Assembly: GCF_002261335.1 (NCBI RefSeq)
Contig: NZ_NEVL01000003.1
Span: 1,488,001 to 1,552,000, forward strand
DNA length: 64,000 nt
DNA from: Bordetella genomosp. 1
GTDB lineage: Bacteria > Pseudomonadota > Gammaproteobacteria > Burkholderiales > Burkholderiaceae_B
Reading direction: 5' to 3'
Under the pieces are notes generated by a model. The model ran no database searches, was not told the DNA's origin, and saw only the letters and a list, made by a program, of their open reading frames with translations. Positions 17,833 through 26,405 of the stretch are shown piece after piece. The stretch's first letter is position 1. Every line of letters starts with the position of its first letter. The position numbers were made by a program, and so were the translations under genes.

Positions 17833-18881
17833 CGAAAGAGCGGCGCCAACTGCCGCAGGATCGGGAAGGCGAGCACGATGAAGGTGCACGGAAAAATGCA
17901 CAGCACCAGCGGCAGCAGCATCTTCACCGGCGCCTGCATCGCAGCCTCCTCCGCCCGCTGAAAGACATCGGCGCGCTGCTGCGCGGCCAGCCCGCGCAAC
18001 ACCGGGCCCAGGCTCGCGCCGCTCTGCTCCGCCTGGATCAGCGTGGCCACCCAGGCGCCCACGCCGGGCGCGGCCAGGCGCGCCGCGAGATGGGTCAGCG
18101 CCTGCTGGCGCGGCATCCCCGCCCGCATGTCGGCCAGCGCCGCGGCCAGGGCATGGCGCAAGACCCCGGGCGGCGCGTGCTCGTGCATCAGGCTCAAGGC
18201 CCCATTCACGCTCTGCCCGGCCTCCACGCACAACACCATCAGGTCGAGCAGGAACGGCAGGTCCTGGTCGGCATGGCGGCGCAACGTGGCCGCCCGTCGC
18301 CGCAGCCACAGCAGCGGCCAGCTGCCCGCCGCAAGCATGGCCACTGCCGTCAGGGCGAACACCCGCCCGGGTCCGACGCCGTTCGCCGAGGCTGCGGGGC
18401 CTGCCTCCGGGACGCCCGCCGGCGCGGCGGCGTCGGCGCCGTCCGCCCGCGCGGTCGAAACACTGCCGCCCGCCCGCTCGGCCGCGGGGTCGTCGCCCTG
18501 CCCGCCCGCCGCGCGGGGGTCGACCGTGCCGGCCGGCAAAACCAGCAGCGTGAGCGCCAGCGCCCCGGCGCCGACCGACATCACCACCATGAACGCGACC
18601 GGCAAGGCATGCGGCACGGCGGCCGACATGCCCGCGCGCAGCAGACCGATGCGCAGCCGATGACGGCTCTGCCAGGTCAGCCTGCGATCGCAGCGCTCGC
18701 ACAGCGCGCGCCACAACGGCCAGCTGGCGCGGCACCAGCGCGGCAATTCGGCGGGCGCGGGGTCGGGCCGGCGCGGCCGGCCGGCCAGGCGCCGCAACAG
18801 GCGCCACGCCATCGCGCCCAGCAGCGCGGCGACGCCCCCGGCGAGCACGCTGGCGAGCCAGGCCAGCGGCACGAAGCTCAT
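17829..18881 (-). CDS. tadC: Tad pilus inner-membrane platform protein TadC
   Basis: A 350-residue GspF-domain protein. Four membrane segments (about 8-28, 92-115, 172-195 and 318-340) flank a cytoplasmic domain with DLPFLLDLMVLCVEAGQSV and LTHLAARLAAPGVGAWVATL. TadC pairs with TadB to form the platform that the TadA motor acts on. An Ala/Gly/Asp-rich insert (about 122-170) between the second and third membrane segments looks poorly conserved. It lies 52 bases after tadB. Confidence 0.9.
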   Translation of the reverse strand: MSFVPLAWLASVLAGGVAALLGAMAWRLLRRLAGRPRRPDPAPAELPRWCRASWPLWRALCERCDRRLTWQSRHRLRIGLLRAGMSAAVPHALPVAFMVVMSVGAGALALTLLVLPAGTVDPRAAGGQGDDPAAERAGGSVSTARADGADAAAPAGVPEAGPAASANGVGPGRVFALTAVAMLAAGSWPLLWLRRRAATLRRHADQDLPFLLDLMVLCVEAGQSVNGALSLMHEHAPPGVLRHALAAALADMRAGMPRQQALTHLAARLAAPGVGAWVATLIQAEQSGASLGPVLRGLAAQQRADVFQRAEEAAMQAPVKMLLPLVLCIFPCTFIVLAFPILRQLAPLFR

Positions 18882-18933
18882 GACGCGCCCCGCATCACGA
18901 GGGGCGAACGGGACAGGCCCGCGCGCTGGCCCC

Positions 18934-19782
18934 TCACGCCCGGATCTGCAGGATCCGGCGTATCAGGTGCAGGCCGACGGCCTCGAGCACCAGCATCACG
19001 CCCAACACGGCCCAGCCGCCGGGCGTCTGCCACAGCGGTGCGATCTCCTCCGGCTGGAGCTGGTAGAGCGCAAAGCCCACCAGCACCGGCATGCCGGCCA
19101 ACAGCCCGGCCTGCATCCGGCCCTGCGCGGTGAGCGCGCGCAACTTGCCCTGCAACTGCTGGCGCAGCCGCAGCGTCTGCGCGATGTTGTCGAGCGTCTC
19201 GGCCAGATTGCCGCCGCTGGCCGACGCCACCCGCAACGCGGCCGTCACGAGCAGCACCGCGTCGGTGGGCATGCGATGGCGCAAGCGCTGCAGCGCCTCG
19301 TCGAATGTCACCCCGAGTCGTTGCTCGCGCAACATCAGGCCGAACTCCTGCGACACCGGGCGCTCGCTCAGCTCGGCGAGATGACGCAGGCCCTGGCTCA
19401 GGCTCGCGCCCGCACGCAAGGCGCCGGCCAGGGACAACAGCGCGCCCGGCAGTTGATGCTCGAAGCGCTGCACGCGCCGCGCCCGCAGGCGCCGCAACAG
19501 GCGGTGCGGCACATGCACGGCGATCGCCCCGCCCGCCACTGCCATCATGGCATCGCCGGTGAGGATGAGCACCAGCAACGCCGAGAGCGCTGCGAACAAC
19601 AGCGCCACGCCGAAGAGCCGGGCCGGGTCGATGAACAGAAACAGCTCCGCCAGCCCCAACCCGGCGGACCGGGTGTAGGTTGCGCGGTATTGCTGCGCCG
19701 CGGGCCCCACCCAGACGCTGGCCTGCCAGGCCAGCCCACCCGCCGCCAGCAAGGCCCCCACGACGGCTAGCCACGACCACAT
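18934..19782 (-). CDS. tadB: Tad pilus inner-membrane platform protein TadB
   Basis: A 282-residue GspF-domain protein with membrane segments near 5-20, 58-95, 228-243 and 258-278. The cytoplasmic domain contains QLPGALLSLAGALRAGASL and VASASGGNLAETLDNIAQTL, the standard TadB core. It assembles with TadC as the pilus platform. It starts 6 bases after the tadA stop within the operon. Confidence 0.92.
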   Translation of the reverse strand: MWSWLAVVGALLAAGGLAWQASVWVGPAAQQYRATYTRSAGLGLAELFLFIDPARLFGVALLFAALSALLVLILTGDAMMAVAGGAIAVHVPHRLLRRLRARRVQRFEHQLPGALLSLAGALRAGASLSQGLRHLAELSERPVSQEFGLMLREQRLGVTFDEALQRLRHRMPTDAVLLVTAALRVASASGGNLAETLDNIAQTLRLRQQLQGKLRALTAQGRMQAGLLAGMPVLVGFALYQLQPEEIAPLWQTPGGWAVLGVMLVLEAVGLHLIRRILQIRA

Positions 19783-19788
19783 CGCCGC

Positions 19789-22173
19789 TCACCATGCCGC
19801 TGCGGCGCGAGCCGTCGTGGCGGCGCCAGCACTCGCCGCGAGCGGCTGCGCAGCGGCCGACGTCGCGGCGCCCTTTGTCGCGGCGCGTGTCGTATCCGAA
19901 GCCATGTCCGAAGCCATGTTTGAAGTCGCGTACGAAGCCGCGTCCGAAGTCGCGTTGGCCGCAGCCATGGCGGCGGTGATGGTGGCAACCGGATCGCCTG
20001 CGACAGGCATGCCGAACGCCCGACCGGCAGCCGTCGCATCGACCGCGTCAAGCAGGGTATCGGCCTGCACGCGCCAGGGCGCGGGCGACATCGCGAGCGC
20101 ATCGGTTGCGACAAAGCCGCGGCGCGCGTCGTGGACAAACAGCGCCTGCGTCTGGATGCAGCCGCTCTCGATGCCAGTGATTTCGACGATATCCGTGATG
20201 ACGCGCAGCCCGGAGGCGAGCCGGCTCTGCTGCACCACCAGGTCGACGCTGGAGGCGACATAATCGCGCACCACCGGCAGCGGCAGGTCGAGGCCCGCCA
20301 TCAACACCATCGACTCCAGGCGGCCGAGCGCATCGCGCGGCGAATTGGCGTGCAAAGTGGTGAGCGAGCCCTCGTGGCCTGTGTTCATGGCGGTCAGCAT
20401 GTCGAACGCCTCCGCGCCCCGGCACTCACCCACCACGATGCGGTCCGGGCGCATGCGCAACGCATTGCGCACCAGATCCCGGATCTCGATACGACCGCGC
20501 CCTTCGGCATTCGCCGGTCGGGCCTCCAGGGCAATCCGGTGCGCATGCGCCAACCGCAGCTCGGCGGCGTCTTCGATCGTGATCAGTCGCTCGCCCTCGG
20601 GAATCGCATCCGAGAGCACGTTGAGCAAGGTGGTCTTGCCAGCCCCCGTGCCCCCGGACACGACGATGCTGCGGCGCGTGCGCACCGCATGCTGCAGAAA
20701 CGCCGCCATGGCCGCGTCGAGCGCACCCGCCGCGACCAGGTCGGCCATGCGCCAGCGCCGCTGCGGAAACTTGCGGATCGTGATCACCGCGCCGCCCAGG
20801 GCAATGGGCGGGATCACGGCATTGACACGAGACCCATCGGCCAGCCGGGCATCGACCATCGGCGCCGATTCATCGACGCGCCGCCCCAATGGCGCCACGA
20901 TGCGCTCCAGCACGCCGCGCACGGCGGCCTCGCCGCTGAACTCGGCGGCGTGATGCTCGATGCGGCCGGCGCGCTCGACGTAGATGCGATCGAAACGATT
21001 CACCATGATCTCGGTCACGGTGGGATCCGCCAGCAGCGCCTCGAGCGGGCCCAGCCCCAACGCCTCGTCGAGCACGTCGGCCGAGAGCCGCGCGAGATCG
21101 AGCGCCTCTGGCAGCCCGGACCCACGCACGGGTGCCGCACCGCGGGAGTGCGGGCCATCGCCGGCCTGCGCAGCCGCATCGGTGCCGCCTCCGGAAGGCG
21201 CGGCGCCGCCCGGAGCGGCGCGCGCTGCAGCTTGCCGCTCTGCCTCGAGCTCGACCACGAGCGACCGCATGTGCGCGGCCGCCTGTTCGCGCAACACCGC
21301 GTCGCTCATGCCCGCCACATCACGCCGCCGCAGCTCCAGCCGCTCGAGCAGCTCGGCGTGCAGACGCACGCGCAACGCGCGAATCTCCGGCGTGATCGGG
21401 GCGGGTCCGCCGCAAGTGCCCTTGCCTCGGCCGCCGCATCCTCCGTCAGTGCGGCCGAGGCAAGGGTGGGCGACGCCGAGCGAGGGGCAGGCTTCGCTCT
21501 CGAGGGCCGCGGCGCCGAGGGAGCCACCGCGCGGCAGGCCGTCGCGCAGGCCGGCCGCCCGTGCAATGGCAACGCCTGCCGCCGCGTGGCCTGCCGGCCC
21601 GTCGGATGACGCGGGTGAGCGCTGCGCTAGAGCGTCGTCTTGGGGCGTCTGCGCGCTGCGGTTTTGGCCGAGGGGTGCGGACTCGCTGGCTTGCGGTGGG
21701 TCTGCGGGCACACGGCTGGACGCCCCCGAGACGGGCGCCGCCGCGCCTGGCGCATCCGGAATGGCCGCCCCAGGGATGGGCGCGGCCGGCGGAGGCGCGG
21801 CCGGCAGAGGCGCGGCCGGCAGAGGCGCGGCCGGCAGGGGCACGGACGGGACAGTCGCCTCGGCATCCGGCCCGGCCCCCAGCGCGAGCACGCGCAACCG
21901 ACACGCGCCGATCACGATGCCGTCGGCGGCGTTCAGGGGCCCGTAGGTCGCGACGCGCACGCCGTTGACGTAGGTGCCGCTCAGGGTCCCGAAGTCTTCG
22001 ATGAAGAGCGCATCGCCCTGCATCAGCAGTCGCGCATGTCTTCGGCCGACACGCCAACCGGGCAAACGCAGCGCGCAATCGGCGCCACGACCGATCTGCA
22101 GCGGCAAGGCGTGACGGCATTGCTCGCGTCGGCCAGACTCGAAGTGCAGCTCCAATGAAACGCTCGGGCTCAT
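19789..22173 (-). CDS. tadA: Tad pilus motor ATPase TadA/CpaF with N-terminal FHA domain
   Basis: A 794-residue protein. Residues about 5-95 are an FHA-type phosphothreonine-binding domain (LQIGRGADCALRLPG, GRRHARL, SGTYVNGVRV). A Pro/Ala linker contains four near-identical 15-base units. Residues about 320-710 are the CpaF ATPase: Walker A GGTGAGKTT with Lys513, an RRVDESAPMVDARL segment, the ECRGAEAFDML Walker B region, and TGHEGSLTTLHAN. The C-terminal tail is Ala/Ser/Thr-rich and partly made of 12-base repeats. The motor powers pilin polymerisation at the inner membrane. The start at 22173 overlaps the secretin stop by ATGA. The fused FHA domain is the unusual part. Confidence 0.92.
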   Translation of the reverse strand: MSPSVSLELHFESGRREQCRHALPLQIGRGADCALRLPGWRVGRRHARLLMQGDALFIEDFGTLSGTYVNGVRVATYGPLNAADGIVIGACRLRVLALGAGPDAEATVPSVPLPAAPLPAAPLPAAPPPAAPIPGAAIPDAPGAAAPVSGASSRVPADPPQASESAPLGQNRSAQTPQDDALAQRSPASSDGPAGHAAAGVAIARAAGLRDGLPRGGSLGAAALESEACPSLGVAHPCLGRTDGGCGGRGKGTCGGPAPITPEIRALRVRLHAELLERLELRRRDVAGMSDAVLREQAAAHMRSLVVELEAERQAAARAAPGGAAPSGGGTDAAAQAGDGPHSRGAAPVRGSGLPEALDLARLSADVLDEALGLGPLEALLADPTVTEIMVNRFDRIYVERAGRIEHHAAEFSGEAAVRGVLERIVAPLGRRVDESAPMVDARLADGSRVNAVIPPIALGGAVITIRKFPQRRWRMADLVAAGALDAAMAAFLQHAVRTRRSIVVSGGTGAGKTTLLNVLSDAIPEGERLITIEDAAELRLAHAHRIALEARPANAEGRGRIEIRDLVRNALRMRPDRIVVGECRGAEAFDMLTAMNTGHEGSLTTLHANSPRDALGRLESMVLMAGLDLPLPVVRDYVASSVDLVVQQSRLASGLRVITDIVEITGIESGCIQTQALFVHDARRGFVATDALAMSPAPWRVQADTLLDAVDATAAGRAFGMPVAGDPVATITAAMAAANATSDAASYATSNMASDMASDTTRAATKGAATSAAAQPLAASAGAATTARAAAAW
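19895..19954. repeat. five 12-base tandem units in the tadA tail
   Basis: TCCGAAGCCATG occurs twice exactly (19895-19918), followed by three diverged copies (TTTGAAGTCGCG, TACGAAGCCGCG, TCCGAAGTCGCG). The unit length is a multiple of three, so copy changes keep the tadA frame. Confidence 0.85.
21781..21840. repeat. four 15-base tandem units in the tadA linker
   Basis: CGCGGCCGGCAGAGG and single-base variants repeat four times without gaps, encoding repeats of Leu/Pro-Pro-Ala-Ala-Pro in the linker between the FHA and ATPase domains. Confidence 0.88.
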
Positions 22174-23810
22174 CGCGCCTCCCATTGAGATCGCCCGCCA
22201 TCCGCCCGCGGATCGGCGGCGGTGCGCGGGTCGGCATCGGCCGCTGCGTGGGACGCCCCATCGAGCCCCACGCCGGCTGCCTTGCCGGCGGATGTGTCGG
22301 TGGATGTATCGGCTCGTGTTCCGGCTCGTGTGCCGGGGCCCGCTGTCGCCTGCGACCCGCCATCGAACTCCGGCTCGGGTGCCCATTGCGAACCGCGATG
22401 CCAGGTCGTGGGTGCAGGCCGCGCACCGCCGACCGGCATGTCGAGGCCCAGCGGCGTGTGTTCGGGGAAGGCGGCGCGCAACTGCCGATCGGCACGCTCG
22501 AGGCGCCGGGCATGGACGGGATGCTCGGCGCCCATGATGGTGGGCGTGACGAAAATGGCGAGCTCGGTGTCGCGCCGGGATTCGCGTTGCACGGAAAACA
22601 GCGCGCCGATGCCGGGGATGTCGCCGAGCAACGGCAGGCCGCTGCGCTGCACGGAAGTCTCGCGCGACAGGAAACCGCCGAGCACCAGGGTGCGGCCCGA
22701 CGGCACGTTGAACTCGGTGCTGGCGCGACGCGTGCGCAAGGCGGGCCCCGCCGGCAAGGACAGCGATCCATCGATCGCGCTCGCCTCGACCTCGATGCGG
22801 CAGCGCACGCCGCCCGTGGCGTCGATATGCGGCGTGATCGTCAGGCGCACGCCATAGGGTTTGAAACGGGTTTCGCTGCGCTCATCGCGCTGGACGCTGG
22901 TGTAGGGCACCTCCCCACCCGCCAGGAAGCTGGCGGTGCTGCCGCTGCGTGCGATCAGTTGCGGCCGGGCCAGCATCATCGCATCGCCGCGTTCGGCCAG
23001 CGCATTGAGCCGCGCCGACACGCCGGCCTGCAACAGCCACTGACGCGGCGCCGGCGCCGCCACGGCCGGAAACTGCCACTGCACGCCGGAACGCGGCGGC
23101 GCGGCCGATTGCAGGTCCCAGCCCAGGCCGAACTCGCGCAGGCGCGAACGCGGCAGTTCCACGACCTGCACGTCGAGCATCACCATGTTGTCCCAGCCCA
23201 CCTGGCCGGTGAAGTCGACGATGCGCGGATAACGCTCGGCGAGCGCAGCGATGCGCGTGCGGTCGTCGTCGGACAGCCCATCACCCTCGATGACGATGCT
23301 GTCGCCCGCCACGCTGGAGCGGGCATTGGGCACGTGCTGCAACAGCGCCTGCACCTCTGCCCGCATCGCGGTGAAGCCCGCGGGCCTGACGTGCACGGTG
23401 TAGGTCAGCGTGCGCTGCCCCCGCCGCCAGATCTGCACCGACGAAGTGCCCTCGCCACGGCCAAAGAGCACGACCTCGCGCCCCTCCACCGCCGCGGCCT
23501 GTACCACCTGTCCGCTACCCACCGCCACACGCGCCACCCCGGGCGTCGCGAGGTTGAAGGTCTGGCCCACATCGAGGGTGATCTGCGGCAACGATTCATG
23601 CGCGCTCCGTGTGGAAGAATCCTTGAACGCCGCCGCTTCGGACGCGCGCGGCGGGGCCGAGACGAAGCCAGCGGCATCCGCCGCCGCCTGCGCCGGGCGG
23701 GCCGCGGCGGCCGGTGCCGGCGCGGCGCCGATGCTGAGCATCGCCAGCACGCCCGCGCGAATGACCCGCTGCCGCCGCGCAGCGATCGGGCCTGGCAAGA
23801 CCTTGGACAT
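22170..23810 (-). CDS. rcpA: Tad pilus outer-membrane secretin (RcpA/CpaC)
   Basis: A 546-residue exported protein with a signal peptide of about 36 residues. An N-terminal domain (about 75-145; LDVGQTFNLATPGVARVAVG) is followed by a BON-like segment. The secretin core (about 205-440) includes GEVPYTSVQ, YGVRLTITPHI, LVLGGFLSRE and PLLGDIPGIGALF, which places the C-terminal gate region. It forms the channel through which the pilus leaves the outer membrane. The last 100 residues are Gly/Ala/Asp/Thr-rich, partly encoded by 12-base repeats at 22291-22338. Start overlaps the cpaB stop by one base. Confidence 0.93.
   Translation of the reverse strand: MSKVLPGPIAARRQRVIRAGVLAMLSIGAAPAPAAAARPAQAAADAAGFVSAPPRASEAAAFKDSSTRSAHESLPQITLDVGQTFNLATPGVARVAVGSGQVVQAAAVEGREVVLFGRGEGTSSVQIWRRGQRTLTYTVHVRPAGFTAMRAEVQALLQHVPNARSSVAGDSIVIEGDGLSDDDRTRIAALAERYPRIVDFTGQVGWDNMVMLDVQVVELPRSRLREFGLGWDLQSAAPPRSGVQWQFPAVAAPAPRQWLLQAGVSARLNALAERGDAMMLARPQLIARSGSTASFLAGGEVPYTSVQRDERSETRFKPYGVRLTITPHIDATGGVRCRIEVEASAIDGSLSLPAGPALRTRRASTEFNVPSGRTLVLGGFLSRETSVQRSGLPLLGDIPGIGALFSVQRESRRDTELAIFVTPTIMGAEHPVHARRLERADRQLRAAFPEHTPLGLDMPVGGARPAPTTWHRGSQWAPEPEFDGGSQATAGPGTRAGTRADTSTDTSAGKAAGVGLDGASHAAADADPRTAADPRADGGRSQWEAR
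22291..22338. repeat. four imperfect 12-base tandem units in the secretin tail
   Basis: Units GATGTGTCGGTG, GATGTATCGGCT, CGTGTTCCGGCT and CGTGTGCCGGGG encode a repeating Thr/Arg/Asp/Ala tail. Divergence between copies is clear, so this is an older array than the one in the tadA linker. Confidence 0.7.
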
Positions 23811-24739
23811 CAGTGCTCCCTCCCGAAATCGCCGAGCCCTTGCCGCACACCGACAACGCCGTCGTCGGCCGATGCGGCCGGCTCCAATGCCATGCCGCCC
23901 GCCGCTTCGCGGGCCTGCGCCGGCGCGCCGTCCTGGCCCGCTGCCTCGGCGTCGCCATACAGCACCTGCACTTCGGCCGGCGGCGCCGCGGCTTCGTGCA
24001 GGCCGAGCAGATGCTCGAGAGCCTGCGGCTGGGCGGAAGTCTGCGTGGTGTCGCCGGCGGTGCGCAGCACCGCGGTGAGCGCGCCGGCCTGGCGCGCCGC
24101 GATCACGCGCACGGCCTCCTCGGGCGTGGCCTCCAGCGTGAGGGCATCGATCTCGCCGGCCTCCGGCGCCGTCACCGACAACACGCGACCCGCCGCCAAC
24201 AGCGGCAACGTGAGCGCTCGCGCCTCATGGGTGATCGACACATAGATGTCGAGCCGGTCGCCGGCCTGCAAGGGGCGCGGCAAGGCCAGGAAATCGTGCG
24301 CGGCGAGCGTGAGGGCGCGGCGCCCGGGCGCGATCCGCGACGCCAGCGATGCCGGCGCCGGCGCGGTCGCCATGCCTTGCAGAATCATCTGGCCCGCCTG
24401 CACCGGCAGGCCGAGGTGGCGCGACAGCAGCAGCTCGGCCTCTTCCGCAGCGAGCGCGCCGTCTGGCACGAAGCGCGCCGGCACCTCGCGCAGCGCCAGC
24501 ATGTCGGCATCGAGGCGCGTGCCGGCGGGGAGGTCGCGGCTCGCCACGATGCGGCTCACCGTAGGCACCCGCGACTGGCGCAGGAGCTCGTCTTCACGGC
24601 GGGCCAGATGCGCATGCACGGCCCAGGCGGCCGCACCACCCGCGGCCAGCGTGACGATCCACACGCCATAGGCGCGGACCAGCCGGGCCATGCGCTCGCG
24701 CACGGCGAGACGGCCGGAGCGGGTCGGATCGCCGCTCAT
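23810..24739 (-). CDS. cpaB: Flp pilus assembly protein CpaB/RcpC
   Basis: A 309-residue protein with one N-terminal membrane segment (about 23-43) and a periplasmic SAF/CpaB domain: ASRDLPAGTRLDADMLALREVP, VQAGQMILQ, IAPGRRALTL and LQAGDRLDIYVS. CpaB/RcpC proteins support secretin function in the periplasm. The start at 24739 gives an ATGA overlap with the upstream gene and fits family length. The C-terminal 60 residues are low-complexity. Confidence 0.9.
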   Translation of the reverse strand: MSGDPTRSGRLAVRERMARLVRAYGVWIVTLAAGGAAAWAVHAHLARREDELLRQSRVPTVSRIVASRDLPAGTRLDADMLALREVPARFVPDGALAAEEAELLLSRHLGLPVQAGQMILQGMATAPAPASLASRIAPGRRALTLAAHDFLALPRPLQAGDRLDIYVSITHEARALTLPLLAAGRVLSVTAPEAGEIDALTLEATPEEAVRVIAARQAGALTAVLRTAGDTTQTSAQPQALEHLLGLHEAAAPPAEVQVLYGDAEAAGQDGAPAQAREAAGGMALEPAASADDGVVGVRQGLGDFGREH

Positions 24740-25674
24740 CGGAACAGCTCCTCGGCGGGCACCTCGGCCGCGGTGCCTGTGGCGCGCGCCCGGGTGGTGA
24801 CCACCTGGGAAGCCATCGCCGGGGCCACGCCGGGCGCGCCTGAGCCATCGACGCGCGGAGCCGCCCGTGCCGATGCCTCGCGCCGCCGGAACCACACGCC
24901 GCTCCCCTCGGGCAACGCAGCGACGACATACGCAAGGGTGTCACCGCCTCGATGGCGCTGCACGAGCGCGCCGACGGCCGACGCGGCCAAGGTATTGGCC
25001 ACGCCGTCGCGCTGCCAATGCTGCGCATCCAGGTGCGCGTGCAACCAACGCGCCAGTGCGGCCGGCGACATCGCCACTGCCCAGACCTGCTGCGAGACAC
25101 GGCCGGCCGCCTCCGCGAACGACAGGTCGAGCATCAGGCGCGCGCCCGGCGCATCGCGCAGCGCCAGCGTCTCGGGATCGCGAGCGGGCTGCGCCAGCGC
25201 ATCGGCCCGCGGCGCAGCGGGCGCGGCAGCGGCCTCTGCCGCCGGGGCGCAGACGCTCGCCAGCACACCCGCACTGCCCCCGCCCGCGAGCGGGGTGACG
25301 CTGACGCTCTGGCCGCACGGCGCCGCCTCGGCAATCAGGGTGAGCCGGTCGGGCTCGACCAGCAGCTGATGGAAGCGCGGATTGCGCTGCGCAAGGAAGT
25401 CGAGCAGATCGGCCGCGGCCTGCGGCGCGCGAAACACCGCGATCCGGGCCGCGTTGCCGGCGAGGCGGATGGACTCCGCCAGCGGCATGATCTGCGCCCC
25501 GGCCGGCAGCGTGGGCAAGGCCGCCGGTGCAGGGAGTGCGCCCCCCGCTGCAGCAGCGGCCTGCACGATGGCATCGGCGGCTGCGGCAGGCAAGCAGGCG
25601 AAAGCCGAGAGCACCCCCACGGCCAGCCACACGCCAGCCCGCCACACACCCGCGCGCGCATGCCCGGCGCTCAT
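24736..25674 (-). CDS. exported protein of unknown function in the Tad operon
   Basis: A 312-residue protein that I do not recognise. It has a clear signal peptide (basic start, hydrophobic core VWLAVGVLSAFACLPAAAA). The mature part has a single Cys pair (in APCGQ and SVCAP) that could form a disulfide. The first half contains IMPLAESIRLAGNAARIAVFR and DLLDFLAQRNPRFHQLLVE; the second half includes QQVWAVAMSPAALARWLHAHLDAQHW. ATGA overlaps on both sides tie it to TadE-like and CpaB genes, so a periplasmic or outer-membrane accessory role, filling the place of RcpB or TadD, is a reasonable guess only. Confidence 0.7.
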   Translation of the reverse strand: MSAGHARAGVWRAGVWLAVGVLSAFACLPAAAADAIVQAAAAAGGALPAPAALPTLPAGAQIMPLAESIRLAGNAARIAVFRAPQAAADLLDFLAQRNPRFHQLLVEPDRLTLIAEAAPCGQSVSVTPLAGGGSAGVLASVCAPAAEAAAAPAAPRADALAQPARDPETLALRDAPGARLMLDLSFAEAAGRVSQQVWAVAMSPAALARWLHAHLDAQHWQRDGVANTLAASAVGALVQRHRGGDTLAYVVAALPEGSGVWFRRREASARAAPRVDGSGAPGVAPAMASQVVTTRARATGTAAEVPAEELFR

Positions 25675-26405
25675 GGCGCGGCTCCGGCATCGGCGATGTC
25701 GGCCCAGGGCCGCAGCCAATCGGGCGTGAGGTGGCGGGCGCGCCACGGCCGGTCGATCGGCTCGCCAGCGCGAGCCACACGGCGTGCCAGGGCCAGGCTG
25801 GGCTCGGCCGCATTGCGCCAACCGGTGCGCGAATGCGCCAGACGCTGCTGCATGTCGGCCGTGGACGCGGCGCTGCCCGATTGCGTGGCCAGCAGCAGGC
25901 GGCGCGCGGGCAGACGCGCCGCCTGCGCTGCGCTCTCCGGCTCGGGCACGCCCCACAACGACGGCATGGCGGTGTCGGCGCGGCGAGATGGCAACGCGGC
26001 CGCAGCGGATGCCTGCGCCCGGGCCGGCGCAGCGGGCGCAACACTGGCGGCGACCACGCCGTCGAGCCGGTTGGTGAGACGCAGCCAATCGGCGGCAAGC
26101 AGGCGGGCCGGCCGCGCGGCACTGGCCGGCGCCGACACACCCACGGCGCTCAGCGCCATGGGCGCCCCACCCAACGCATCGGCCTGCTGCTCGGCGGCAA
26201 GCGGCGCACCCGCTGCACGCGAGAATGCCCACAGGCGCGCGCTCTCGCTGGCATGCAGCGCCATGCCGCGCACCCGATAGAACTGGCCGAACGCATGCCA
26301 GCAGACGATCAACAGCGCGCCGAGCAGGACCATCTCGGCGAGCGCCTGGCCGCGATCGTGTGGGCGCGCCGTGCCCGGCCACGGCATGCGATGGCGCGCG
26401 CTCAT
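25671..26405 (-). CDS. TadE-like minor pseudopilin
   Basis: A 244-residue protein with a type IVb prepilin-like signal: DRGQALAEMVLLGALLIVCW, where cleavage after Gly would place Glu at position 5 of the mature protein. One membrane segment follows. The remainder is Ala-rich and largely featureless. TadE-like pseudopilins are part of or prime the Tad pilus. ATGA overlaps link it to both neighbours. The start at 26405 gives a leader of about 19 residues, normal for the class. Confidence 0.8.
   Translation of the reverse strand: MSARHRMPWPGTARPHDRGQALAEMVLLGALLIVCWHAFGQFYRVRGMALHASESARLWAFSRAAGAPLAAEQQADALGGAPMALSAVGVSAPASAARPARLLAADWLRLTNRLDGVVAASVAPAAPARAQASAAAALPSRRADTAMPSLWGVPEPESAAQAARLPARRLLLATQSGSAASTADMQQRLAHSRTGWRNAAEPSLALARRVARAGEPIDRPWRARHLTPDWLRPWADIADAGAAP

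Noticed and set aside
16717-18807. A single 696-residue protein covering tadC antisense frames, DUF192 and the BPSS1780 region
   Set aside because: Only about 100 residues have recognisable family similarity (DUF192); the rest is antisense to or out of frame with tadC and the membrane protein gene.
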